Of a stretch of 64,000 bases of DNA, positions 32,214 to 40,452 are shown piece after piece (within the stretch, counting starts at the first letter, position 1; each line of letters starts with the position of its first letter). Made by a program: the position numbers and the translations under genes. Where the stretch lies: NCBI GenBank assembly GCA_965232575.1, contig CBDDPZ010000007.1:124001-188000 (forward strand), written 5' to 3'. Below the pieces are notes generated by a model. The model was not told the DNA's origin. It did not search any database and saw nothing but the letters and a program-made list of their open reading frames with translations. The DNA is from Bin5 sp965232575 (GTDB taxonomy: Bacteria; Chloroflexota; Anaerolineae; Caldilineales; Caldilineaceae).

Positions 32214-33482
32214 ATGACCGCGAATCCCGCCACCCAGGCCGCCGTCGGCTATACCGACCTGCTCCGCCACAACCGCAACTTCCGCTTTCTCTGGTTCGGC
32301 CAGATCGTCAGCCTCCTGGGCGACTGGTTCAACCTGGTCGCCTCGGCTGCGCTCGTCGGCATGCTGACCCAGTCCGGTCTGGCGGTCGGCTCTCTCTTCG
32401 TCGTGCGCATGCTCGCGCCCTTCCTCATTAGCCCCGTTGCCGGCGTCGTTGCCGACCGCTATAACCGCAAACACATCCTCATCGCGACCGACATCATCCG
32501 CGCGGCGGTCGTCCTCGCTTTTCTGTTCGTACGCGATGCCGGCGACGTCTGGCTCCTCTACGCCCTGACAGCCGCCCAGTTTTCCGTGAGTGGATTCTTT
32601 TATCCCGCCCGAAATTCCATCCTGCCCGAGCTGGCAAGAGAGGGAGAGCTGGGCGCGATGAACGCGATAAGCTCCGCCACCTGGTCCACGATGCTCGCCC
32701 TCGGCGCCGCGCTGGGCGGGCTCGTGGCCGGCGCCTGGGGCATCTATCCGGCCTTCGTGCTCGACACCTTTACCTTCCTGCTGTCGGCCGCGCTCCTGAT
32801 GCAGATCCGGATGCCCGCCGCGCCCCCATCTCTCTCAACCGACAAGTCCGTCGCTGCCGGCGTACGCCAGTACATCAATGGCCTGAAATATCTGTACAAA
32901 CATCCGAACATCCTCTTTATCGCCTCCCAGAAAGCGCTGAACTCCCTTTGCCTTACCGCTGGCTCCCAGGTGGTCATGGTGGCGATCTCACAGCAGGTCT
33001 TTACCGTCGGCCAGGGCGGCGGCATCAGCATGGGACTGATGTTTGGTCTGACCGGAGTCGGAACCGGCATCGGCCCGATACTCGCCCGTAAGTTGACAGG
33101 GGACGACGGCCCAACACTGAGAAAGGCGATAATTGTTGGCTTCCTGCTCAGCGTGCTTGGGTCGGCAGCCACCGCGCCGCTCCTGAGCCTGCCGGCAGTG
33201 CTGCTGGCGTCAATCGTACGCGGTGTCGGCGGGGGCATCGTCTGGGTTTTCTCCACCCAGTTACTGCTGCAAAATATGTCCCGAAGCGTGCATGGAAGGG
33301 TATTCGCCACCGAATTCATGTTCTTCTACCTCGCCAGCGCACTCGCATCCAGCGTCGTCGGCGCCGCGCTCGACAGCAGTCTCAGCATCTCGGCGATCAT
33401 CTGGTCGATGACAGCTCTGACCCTTGTTCCAATGACGTTGTGGACGCTATCGGTGGCGCGGGGAAATCAGAAAGCAGGCTAA
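32214..33482 (+). CDS. MFS transporter, MFS_3/EntS-like, copy 1
   Basis: The 422-residue protein has about twelve hydrophobic segments. FRFLWFGQIVSLLGDWFNLV at the start and GVVADRYNRKHIL (the MFS A-motif) are typical of the MFS_3 exporter group, which includes the enterobactin exporter EntS. It begins 12 bases after the isomerase-like gene. It is a close paralogue of the gene at 33569, with near-identical first 80 residues. It probably exports a small molecule; the substrate is unknown. Confidence 0.88.
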   Translation: MTANPATQAAVGYTDLLRHNRNFRFLWFGQIVSLLGDWFNLVASAALVGMLTQSGLAVGSLFVVRMLAPFLISPVAGVVADRYNRKHILIATDIIRAAVVLAFLFVRDAGDVWLLYALTAAQFSVSGFFYPARNSILPELAREGELGAMNAISSATWSTMLALGAALGGLVAGAWGIYPAFVLDTFTFLLSAALLMQIRMPAAPPSLSTDKSVAAGVRQYINGLKYLYKHPNILFIASQKALNSLCLTAGSQVVMVAISQQVFTVGQGGGISMGLMFGLTGVGTGIGPILARKLTGDDGPTLRKAIIVGFLLSVLGSAATAPLLSLPAVLLASIVRGVGGGIVWVFSTQLLLQNMSRSVHGRVFATEFMFFYLASALASSVVGAALDSSLSISAIIWSMTALTLVPMTLWTLSVARGNQKAG

Positions 33483-33568
33483 AGTTGCGGCGCCCTGTAG
33501 GAGTCTGGTACCGTATGTTGATCTGTACAAGCTAAGCTAAAGTTCATCAGTCGCTGAAACGAAACTAC

Positions 33569-34834
33569 ATGACCGCAAATACCACCACCGAATCCGCCGC
33601 CAGCTATACCGACCTGCTCCGCGACAACCGCAACTTCCGTTTCCTCTGGTTCGGCCAGATCGTCAGCCTCCTCGGCGACTGGTTCAACCTGGTCGCCTCG
33701 GCCGCGCTCGTCGGCATGCTGACGCAGTCGGGTCTGGCGGTCGGCTCTCTCTTCGTCGTGCGCATGCTCGCGCCCTTCCTCGTCAGCCCCATCGCCGGCG
33801 TCGTCGCCGACCGCTACAACCGTAAATACGTCCTGATCGCCGCCGACTTCATCCGGGCGGCGGTCGTCCTCGCCTTCCTGCTCGTCCGCAATCCCGGCGA
33901 CGTCTGGCTCCTCTACACCCTGACAGCCGTGCAAATGGCCATGAGCGGATTCTTTGATCCCGCCCATACCGCCATCCTGCCCGACATCTCCAACCCGCGC
34001 GAACTCGGCGCGGTCAATGCGCTCAGCTCCGCCACCTGGTCCGTAATGCTTGCCCTCGGCGCCGCCTTGGGCGGCCTCTTCTCCGGCACCTTTGGCATGT
34101 ATCCCGCCTTCGTGCTCGACACCTTCACCTTCCTGCTCTCGGCCGCGCTGCTCTCGCAAATCCGCATGCCCGCCAAGCTCGCATCCGCCGCCGACAAGAC
34201 CGTCGTCGCCGCCGTGGGTCAGTACCTCCGCGGCCTGCGCTATCTGCGCGCCCATCTGGACGTCCTTGTCGTCGCCCTGCAGAAAGCGACCATGGCCCTC
34301 TTCCTCGCAACCGCCTTCCAGGTCATCCAGGTCGCCATCGCCCAGCAGGTCTTCACCGTCGGTCAGGGCGGCGGCATCAGCCTCGGGCTCATGTTCGGCC
34401 TCACCGGCGTCGGCTCCGGCCTTGGCCCCATTGCTGCCCGCAAACTGACCGGCGACGACCCCCGGTCCTTGAAAGAAGCGATCGCCTATGGCTATCTCCT
34501 CGCCATCGCCGGCATCATGGTCACCGCGCCGCTCCTGAGCCTGCCCATGGTGCTCCTCGGCTCCTTCGTCCGCTCCATCGGCAGCGGCATCATCTGGGTC
34601 TTCTCAACCCACCTCCTCCTCCAAATGGCCCCCGACGAAGTTCGCGGCCGCGTCTTCGCCAGCGACTTCATGTTCTTCTACCTCGGCAGCGCCCTCGCCT
34701 CCAGCCTCGTCGGCGCCGCCCTCGACACCACCCTCACCATCCCTACAATCATCTGGACCCTGGCCGCCCTCAGCGTCATCCCAACCGTACTATGGACACT
34801 GTGGGTGATGAAAGGAAGGCGGGAGGTGGCTTGA
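33569..34834 (+). CDS. MFS transporter, MFS_3/EntS-like, copy 2
   Basis: The 421-residue protein is a tandem duplicate of the preceding gene. It shares YTDLL, FRFLWFGQIVSLLGDWFNLV, GVVADRYNRKYVLIA and the FTVGQGGGISLGLMFGL loop. The copies diverge more in the C-terminal half. The final 236 bases (34599-34834) recur, damaged, at 40085-40290 beyond the restriction-modification genes. The role is export of an unknown compound. Confidence 0.88.
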   Translation: MTANTTTESAASYTDLLRDNRNFRFLWFGQIVSLLGDWFNLVASAALVGMLTQSGLAVGSLFVVRMLAPFLVSPIAGVVADRYNRKYVLIAADFIRAAVVLAFLLVRNPGDVWLLYTLTAVQMAMSGFFDPAHTAILPDISNPRELGAVNALSSATWSVMLALGAALGGLFSGTFGMYPAFVLDTFTFLLSAALLSQIRMPAKLASAADKTVVAAVGQYLRGLRYLRAHLDVLVVALQKATMALFLATAFQVIQVAIAQQVFTVGQGGGISLGLMFGLTGVGSGLGPIAARKLTGDDPRSLKEAIAYGYLLAIAGIMVTAPLLSLPMVLLGSFVRSIGSGIIWVFSTHLLLQMAPDEVRGRVFASDFMFFYLGSALASSLVGAALDTTLTIPTIIWTLAALSVIPTVLWTLWVMKGRREVA

Positions 34835-34948
34835 GCGCAGCGTCAAAGACGAGTAAACTGGACTTTCTGAGGTGATGAAGAGTATATTTTAAAGACCTAA
34901 AAATCATTATGCCTCTTCACCCTACTTGAAAAGAAATGAGATGAATTC

Positions 34949-37219
34949 ATGCCACGCCTGACTGAGCAGGAACAACAGGAGATCATCCGTTTTATTGAGG
35001 CCGACAAACCTCTTCCGGATAGATATCGCTTTCTGCTATTTGAAGATAAGCGTGAAGTGGAACTGGTCTGGAACGGCAAGACAAACGAGGTTTGCAACAT
35101 AGTGCTGCCGTTTCAGACTATCGAACAGGTGGATGAGCCGCGGGCTGAAAAGCCTGAGGAGGCACAATCCCAGATGGCCCTGTTCGACGAGCGCGGCCGC
35201 CAGATGAAGGGCTGGACGAACAAACTGATCTGGGGCGACAATAAGCTCATCTTGTCATCTCTCAAGAATGGGCCGCTGCGTGAGGAGATCGAAGCACAGG
35301 GTGGGCTTAAACTCATCTATATTGACCCACCCTTCGACGTTGGTGCCGACTTTTCCATGGATATCGAGATCGGAAACGATGCCTTTACCAAGAAGCCGAG
35401 TATTCTAGAAGAGATTGCCTATCGCGATACCTGGGGCAAAGGAGCCGATTCTTACCTCGCCATGATTTTCGAACGTCTAGTGATAATGCGGGATTTATTG
35501 GCAGAGGATGGCAGTATCTATGTGCACTGTGATCATCGGTTGAATGCCCATATTCGTTTGATTCTAGATGAAGTCTTTGGGCGAGAATATTTTCGCAATA
35601 GCATCACGTGGCGACGACAAATCCCAAGGGGCAGAAAAGTTGACGCTCGTTTCATGGCCTACAGCGCCGACTATATTCTACTATTCACGAAGACTCCTGA
35701 ATCTCTCTGGCGGAAAATCACCAAGACGACATTTATTTCCCTTGAAGAGGCAAGATCGAAGTACATGCAAGATGAACGCGGTTTTTTTCGAACGTCTGAT
35801 CCGGGAACCTATTCGAACGAGAGTCTGATTCGTCTTCATCAAGAGGGACGCTTATATGTCACTCAGGGAGGAAAGATTGTAATTCAGGACGGTATTCTGA
35901 CGACGACAACCGGGTCGATTGGCGTGAAATACTATCGCGAGCAGGTGGGAAACAAGGTTAAGGAGAAATCTGTAGCTGATAATATCTGGGACGATATTCC
36001 TGGTATGGGGATTGTCTCTGCTGAGTTTGTCGGCTACCCTACTCAGAAACCGGAAGCCCTGATTGAACGTATTGTCGAGGCCTCCTCTAACGAAGGCGAT
36101 CTTGTCGCAGATTTTTTTGTTGGATCTGGTACTACTGCCGCGGTTGCCGAAAAGCTTGGGCGCAAGTGGATTGCTTCTGACTTGGGCAAGTTTGCCATCC
36201 ACACGACGCGAAAGCGCATGATTGGTGTACAGAGGCAACTCAAGGCGGACGGCAAGAACTACCGCGCATTAGAGATTCTCAACCTAGGCAAATACGAACG
36301 TCAGCACTACGTTGGCGTCAACCCGAACCTACGCGAGGCAGAGCAAAGAGAACAGTTGGAGCGTAAGGAGGCCAGATTCCTCGATCTTATCCTGCGCGCT
36401 TATCGCGCGGAGAAGTTAGAGCACTATGCTGGTTTCCACGGAAAAAGGGCCGGGCGGCTGGTGGTGGTTGGGCCAGTCAACCTTCCTGTTACCCGGCTAT
36501 TCGTGGAAGAAATCATTCTGGAATGTCGCAAGAAACACATAACCAGGGTGGACATTCTCGGTTTTGAGTTCGAAATGGGGTTGTTCCCTAACGTGCTGGA
36601 CGAGGCGCGCGCCAAGGGTATCGATCTTGCCCCCAAGTACATTCCTGCCGAGGTATTCGACAAACGGGCAGTGGAGAGGAACCAAGTGGTGTTCCATGAT
36701 GTAGCGTTTATTGAAGTGACGCCGTTGGTCACGAACGCCAAGAAAGGTATGCTTCCTACAGTGGCGGTCCAACTGACTGATTTTTCGGTCTTCTACTCCC
36801 AAGACTCGATTGCCGCAGCTGAAGCGGCTCTGTCATCCAGTACGAGAGCGGGTAACAGGATCGTGGTCGAGAATGGCCAGATTGTAAAACTGTCCAAAGA
36901 TGGTAGCGGCACTTTCAGCCGCGATTATCTTACTCAACATTGGACCGACTGGATCGACTATTGGTCGGTGGACTTCGATTTTGAAAGCAAACGAGAGATT
37001 ATACGTGTACAAAGTCCGGAGACGGGGAAGTGGGAAGAGCAATGGACGGGCGACTTTATATTCGAGAATGAATGGCAGAGTTTCCGCACCAAACGAGACC
37101 GCTCTCTGGAGTTGACCAGCGTCGCCCACGAATGCCCTCCGGGCAGGCGTAAGATAGCGGTAAAGGTCGTGGACATTTTCGGAAATGATACAATGACGAT
37201 TGTGGAGGTGACGGTGTGA
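34949..37219 (+). CDS. mod: Type III restriction-modification DNA methyltransferase (Mod)
   Basis: The protein has 756 residues. LKLIYIDPPFDVGADF (about 125-140) is the catalytic DPPF motif. ADFFVGSGTTAAVAEKLG (about 388-405) is the S-adenosylmethionine site, and QKPEALIERIVEASS precedes it. The order DPPY-type then FxGxG is the beta class used by type III Mod proteins for N6-adenine methylation. The central region between the motifs (about 215-355) would contain the target-recognition part. The C-terminal 250 residues may contact Res. It is followed after 131 bases by res. Base composition is clearly AT-richer than the MFS genes before it, which suggests transfer. Confidence 0.92.
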   Translation: MPRLTEQEQQEIIRFIEADKPLPDRYRFLLFEDKREVELVWNGKTNEVCNIVLPFQTIEQVDEPRAEKPEEAQSQMALFDERGRQMKGWTNKLIWGDNKLILSSLKNGPLREEIEAQGGLKLIYIDPPFDVGADFSMDIEIGNDAFTKKPSILEEIAYRDTWGKGADSYLAMIFERLVIMRDLLAEDGSIYVHCDHRLNAHIRLILDEVFGREYFRNSITWRRQIPRGRKVDARFMAYSADYILLFTKTPESLWRKITKTTFISLEEARSKYMQDERGFFRTSDPGTYSNESLIRLHQEGRLYVTQGGKIVIQDGILTTTTGSIGVKYYREQVGNKVKEKSVADNIWDDIPGMGIVSAEFVGYPTQKPEALIERIVEASSNEGDLVADFFVGSGTTAAVAEKLGRKWIASDLGKFAIHTTRKRMIGVQRQLKADGKNYRALEILNLGKYERQHYVGVNPNLREAEQREQLERKEARFLDLILRAYRAEKLEHYAGFHGKRAGRLVVVGPVNLPVTRLFVEEIILECRKKHITRVDILGFEFEMGLFPNVLDEARAKGIDLAPKYIPAEVFDKRAVERNQVVFHDVAFIEVTPLVTNAKKGMLPTVAVQLTDFSVFYSQDSIAAAEAALSSSTRAGNRIVVENGQIVKLSKDGSGTFSRDYLTQHWTDWIDYWSVDFDFESKREIIRVQSPETGKWEEQWTGDFIFENEWQSFRTKRDRSLELTSVAHECPPGRRKIAVKVVDIFGNDTMTIVEVTV

Positions 37220-37350
37220 CATTGTCTATCAATGTGAGAAGCAACTGTTTTAGCAAATCCAAGTGATCTCTACTAGGCCGCTTCATAATACTTCCTGAAG
37301 CTCCTCGGCAAAACCCACCAATTTCGCAGATTATTCAATAGAGGTTCCTG

Positions 37351-40029
37351 ATGGCACTCCATCCTGAATTTCCCGACTCCCCGCACGCGATCCTTGCCCC
37401 GTCGATTCGCTGGTTTCCTGCCGAAGAGGAGTTGCGCAATACCAGCATGGATAAGCTAATGCCACCGTTGGTGGCGCAACTGCGGCACAAAGTCAAAGAG
37501 TTCCGCGATAGCAACTATGTGGGCGCAAGAGATACCAGCAAGAGCTTGTTGAACTGGTGGTTCCAGGAACCCCACTTGCTGCCGCAGGCAGATGGCAGCA
37601 TGACCGAGTTTCAGTACTACTTTGCCCAGCGAGAAGCGTTGGAAACCGTCATCTATCTGTATGACGTAGTGGGTGTGAAAGACAAATTCGATCTGATGCG
37701 CTTTGATAGTTCCGGCGCGGTTTCGACCGGCATGTTTGACGAAAGCTGGCGGCGGTTCGTAGTAAAGATGGCAACCGGTAGTGGCAAGACAAAAGTGATG
37801 AGTCTGGCAGTCGCCTGGAGCTTTTTTCACAAGTTGTACGAATCCGATTCCGACCTGTCTCGAAATATTCTGGTCATCGCCCCTAACATAATTGTACTGG
37901 ACCGAATCTATAGAGACTTTCAGGGTCTACGCATTTTCTTTGCCGATCCGGTCGTTCCCGAAAATGGCTACGATGGCCGTAACTGGCAGGATGATTTTCA
38001 ACTCACTCTGCATTTGCAGGACGAGGTGCGCGTTTCCCAACCCGTGGGCAACATCTTTCTGACCAACATTCACCGCGTCTATTCTGGCGATGAAATCCCG
38101 CCCTCACCCAATGATGAGAACACGATGGACTACTTTCTCGGCAGGCGGCCAACGGGCGGCACCACCGATTCAAAAGTGGACCTGGGCATGATAGTGCGGG
38201 ACATTGACGAGCTAATGGTGCTAAACGATGAGGCGCACCACATCCACAACAGGAAGCAGGCTTGGTTCAATTCTATCGAGGACATTCGCAACCGCCTCCT
38301 TCAAAAAGGAGGCGAGCTGTCTTTGCAGTTGGACGTAACCGCCACGCCCAAGCACAACAACGGATCGATTTTTGTGCAGACGGTGGCGGATTACCCACTG
38401 GTGGAGGCAATATCGCAGAATGTCGTCAAGCGTCCGGTGCTCCCTGACGATTCAAGCCGCGCCAAACTAAGAGAGGGGCAGAGCGCTAAGTACACCGAGA
38501 AATATGCCGACTATCTTGATCTCGGTGTTGTTGAATGGCGCAAGGCGTTCACCGAGCATGAAAAACTGGGCAAAAAAGCCATCCTGTTTGTCATGACTGA
38601 TGAAACCCGAAACTGCGACGACGTAGCAAAACACCTGGAAAGCCGCTATCCCGATCTGGAAAACGCTGTGCTAGTTATCCATACAAATAGAAGCGGTGAG
38701 ATTTCCGAGGCGCGCTCTGGCAAGAAGAAGGATGAACTGGAGAAACTGCGCAAACAAGCTAATGAAATTGACCATACGAGCAGCTCATATAAGGCGATTG
38801 TTTCGGTAATGATGCTTAAAGAAGGATGGGATGTTCGCAACGTAACCACCATCGTGGGGTTGCGCCCCTACTCTGCCAAGAGCAACATTCTCCCGGAACA
38901 GACTCTGGGCCGTGGGCTTCGCAAGATGTACCTTAACGGCATGCCGGAGTCCGTAAGTGTTATCGGTACTGATGCCTTTATGGAATTTGTCGAGTCGATT
39001 CAAGCAGAAGGTATCGTGCTAGAACGACAGGCAATGGGAGTAGGTGCTGAACCTACGACTCGACTCATGATAGAAGTGGACAGGGAGAACCGCGACAAGG
39101 ACATTGGCTCTCTGGATATTGCCATTCCAATTCTGACGCGTCGCATGGTTCGGAACTATACCAACCTCGATGATTTGGATGTCTCCAAGTTGGATTTCAA
39201 GCCTGTGAAATATCGGCAGGTCAACGCAGAAGACAAGCGGGAAATTGTATTCAGAGACCTTACTACGGGTGAGATTGCCCACGCTACGGTGTTGGATAGT
39301 ACTGGTGTCCCCGATTATCGTAATGCACTCGGCTATTTTGCCAGGACGCTGATGAAGGACATGAGGCTGGTGAGTGGCTATGAGGTGTTGTACGGTAAGC
39401 TGAAAGATTTCGTCCAAAATGAATTGTTTAACGAAACTGTCGATTTGGAATCGCCCAATACCTTACGCAATCTGGCAGAAACGGTTGCCACAAAGACAAC
39501 AATCGAGACCTTCAAGCGGGCCATCAACGAACTGACGGTACAGGACGCGGGCGCTGCACAGATCAGCGACACCATCAGATTGCAGGACACACAGCCTTTT
39601 GTCGTCAGAGAGCAGCCCTATCTGTTGCCGCAAAAGTCTGTGTTCAACAAGATCATCGGTGACAGCAAGCTTGAATTAGCTTTTGCGTCCTTCCTGGACG
39701 GTTGTCCTGATGTAGCCACCTACGCCAAGAATTATCATGCAGTAGGTTTCAAACTCGACTATGTCAATTCTGATGGCGAAATCGCAAACTATTACCCGGA
39801 CTTCTTGGTGAAACTGACCGACGGGCGGATGATCATAGCTGAAACCAAGGGTCTGGAAGACTTGGACGTAGCCCCCAAAATGCACCGCCTACACCAATGG
39901 TGCGAAGATGTAACTGAGGCGTTGCCTGATAACTCCATTGATTTTGTCTACGTTGATGAAGAAAGTTTTCAGACTTACCGGCCAGGCACGTTTCGGCATC
40001 TGCTTGAAGGATTCACAGCCTACAAGTAG
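37351..40029 (+). CDS. res: Type III restriction enzyme, helicase-nuclease (Res)
   Basis: The protein has 892 residues. VVKMATGSGKTKVMSLAVAW is Walker A, MVLNDEAHHIHNRK the DExH box, and LDVTATPKHNNG motif III. MLKEGWDVRNVTTIVGLRP and LPEQTLGRGLRKMY are motifs V-VI of superfamily 2. The C-terminal NYYPDFLVKLTDGRMIIAET is a PD-(D/E)xK nuclease core (PD...ExK; the Lys follows directly). With Mod it forms the ATP-dependent type III endonuclease. It appears intact. Confidence 0.93.
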   Translation: MALHPEFPDSPHAILAPSIRWFPAEEELRNTSMDKLMPPLVAQLRHKVKEFRDSNYVGARDTSKSLLNWWFQEPHLLPQADGSMTEFQYYFAQREALETVIYLYDVVGVKDKFDLMRFDSSGAVSTGMFDESWRRFVVKMATGSGKTKVMSLAVAWSFFHKLYESDSDLSRNILVIAPNIIVLDRIYRDFQGLRIFFADPVVPENGYDGRNWQDDFQLTLHLQDEVRVSQPVGNIFLTNIHRVYSGDEIPPSPNDENTMDYFLGRRPTGGTTDSKVDLGMIVRDIDELMVLNDEAHHIHNRKQAWFNSIEDIRNRLLQKGGELSLQLDVTATPKHNNGSIFVQTVADYPLVEAISQNVVKRPVLPDDSSRAKLREGQSAKYTEKYADYLDLGVVEWRKAFTEHEKLGKKAILFVMTDETRNCDDVAKHLESRYPDLENAVLVIHTNRSGEISEARSGKKKDELEKLRKQANEIDHTSSSYKAIVSVMMLKEGWDVRNVTTIVGLRPYSAKSNILPEQTLGRGLRKMYLNGMPESVSVIGTDAFMEFVESIQAEGIVLERQAMGVGAEPTTRLMIEVDRENRDKDIGSLDIAIPILTRRMVRNYTNLDDLDVSKLDFKPVKYRQVNAEDKREIVFRDLTTGEIAHATVLDSTGVPDYRNALGYFARTLMKDMRLVSGYEVLYGKLKDFVQNELFNETVDLESPNTLRNLAETVATKTTIETFKRAINELTVQDAGAAQISDTIRLQDTQPFVVREQPYLLPQKSVFNKIIGDSKLELAFASFLDGCPDVATYAKNYHAVGFKLDYVNSDGEIANYYPDFLVKLTDGRMIIAETKGLEDLDVAPKMHRLHQWCEDVTEALPDNSIDFVYVDEESFQTYRPGTFRHLLEGFTAYK

Positions 40030-40084
40030 ATGGTTTAAGACCCACAGGAGATTCCTTCCTAAGTCTAAAGATTGGAGAGTAGCG

Positions 40085-40290
40085 CTCTTCTCAACCCACT
40101 ACCTTCAAATGGCCCCCGACGAAGTGCGCGGCCGCGTCTTCGCCAACGACTTCAAGTTCATCTACCTCGGCAGCGCCCTCGCCTCCAGCCTCACCAACCA
40201 CCAATCATCTGGGCCCTCGCCGCCATCGGCATCGTCCCCACTGTCCTGTGGACACTCTGGGTGAGAAGGGGAGACGCGAGGTGGTTTGAG
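40085..40290 (+). pseudogene. Degenerate 3' end of an MFS exporter gene
   Basis: TCTTCTCAACCCAC, then coding for MAPDEVRGRVFANDFKF and YLGSALASSL, match the last 236 bases of the MFS gene at 34599-34834. About 27-30 bases are deleted and the frame is broken, but the match returns (ATCATCTGG, TGGACACTCTGGGTGA) to the stop region GAGGTGGTTTGAG. Together with the end of the intact copy it forms an imperfect direct repeat around the mod-res pair. The rest of 40030-40452 holds only a CCGTCAT/ATGACGG hairpin (40363-40384) and no gene. Confidence 0.85.
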
Positions 40291-40452
40291 TATTGGGAAA
40301 GTAATCCTGGTTTTTCTCCGGTAGTGCAAGTGCGCTACACTAAAGCTAAAAGAATCGGGAGTCCGTCATCATTAGGAATGACGGTATCCGAGAGTCTTAC
40401 GTGACAGTAGGGATGCCCACTATTGTCGTGATTCGAATGAGGAGATTTCAGC

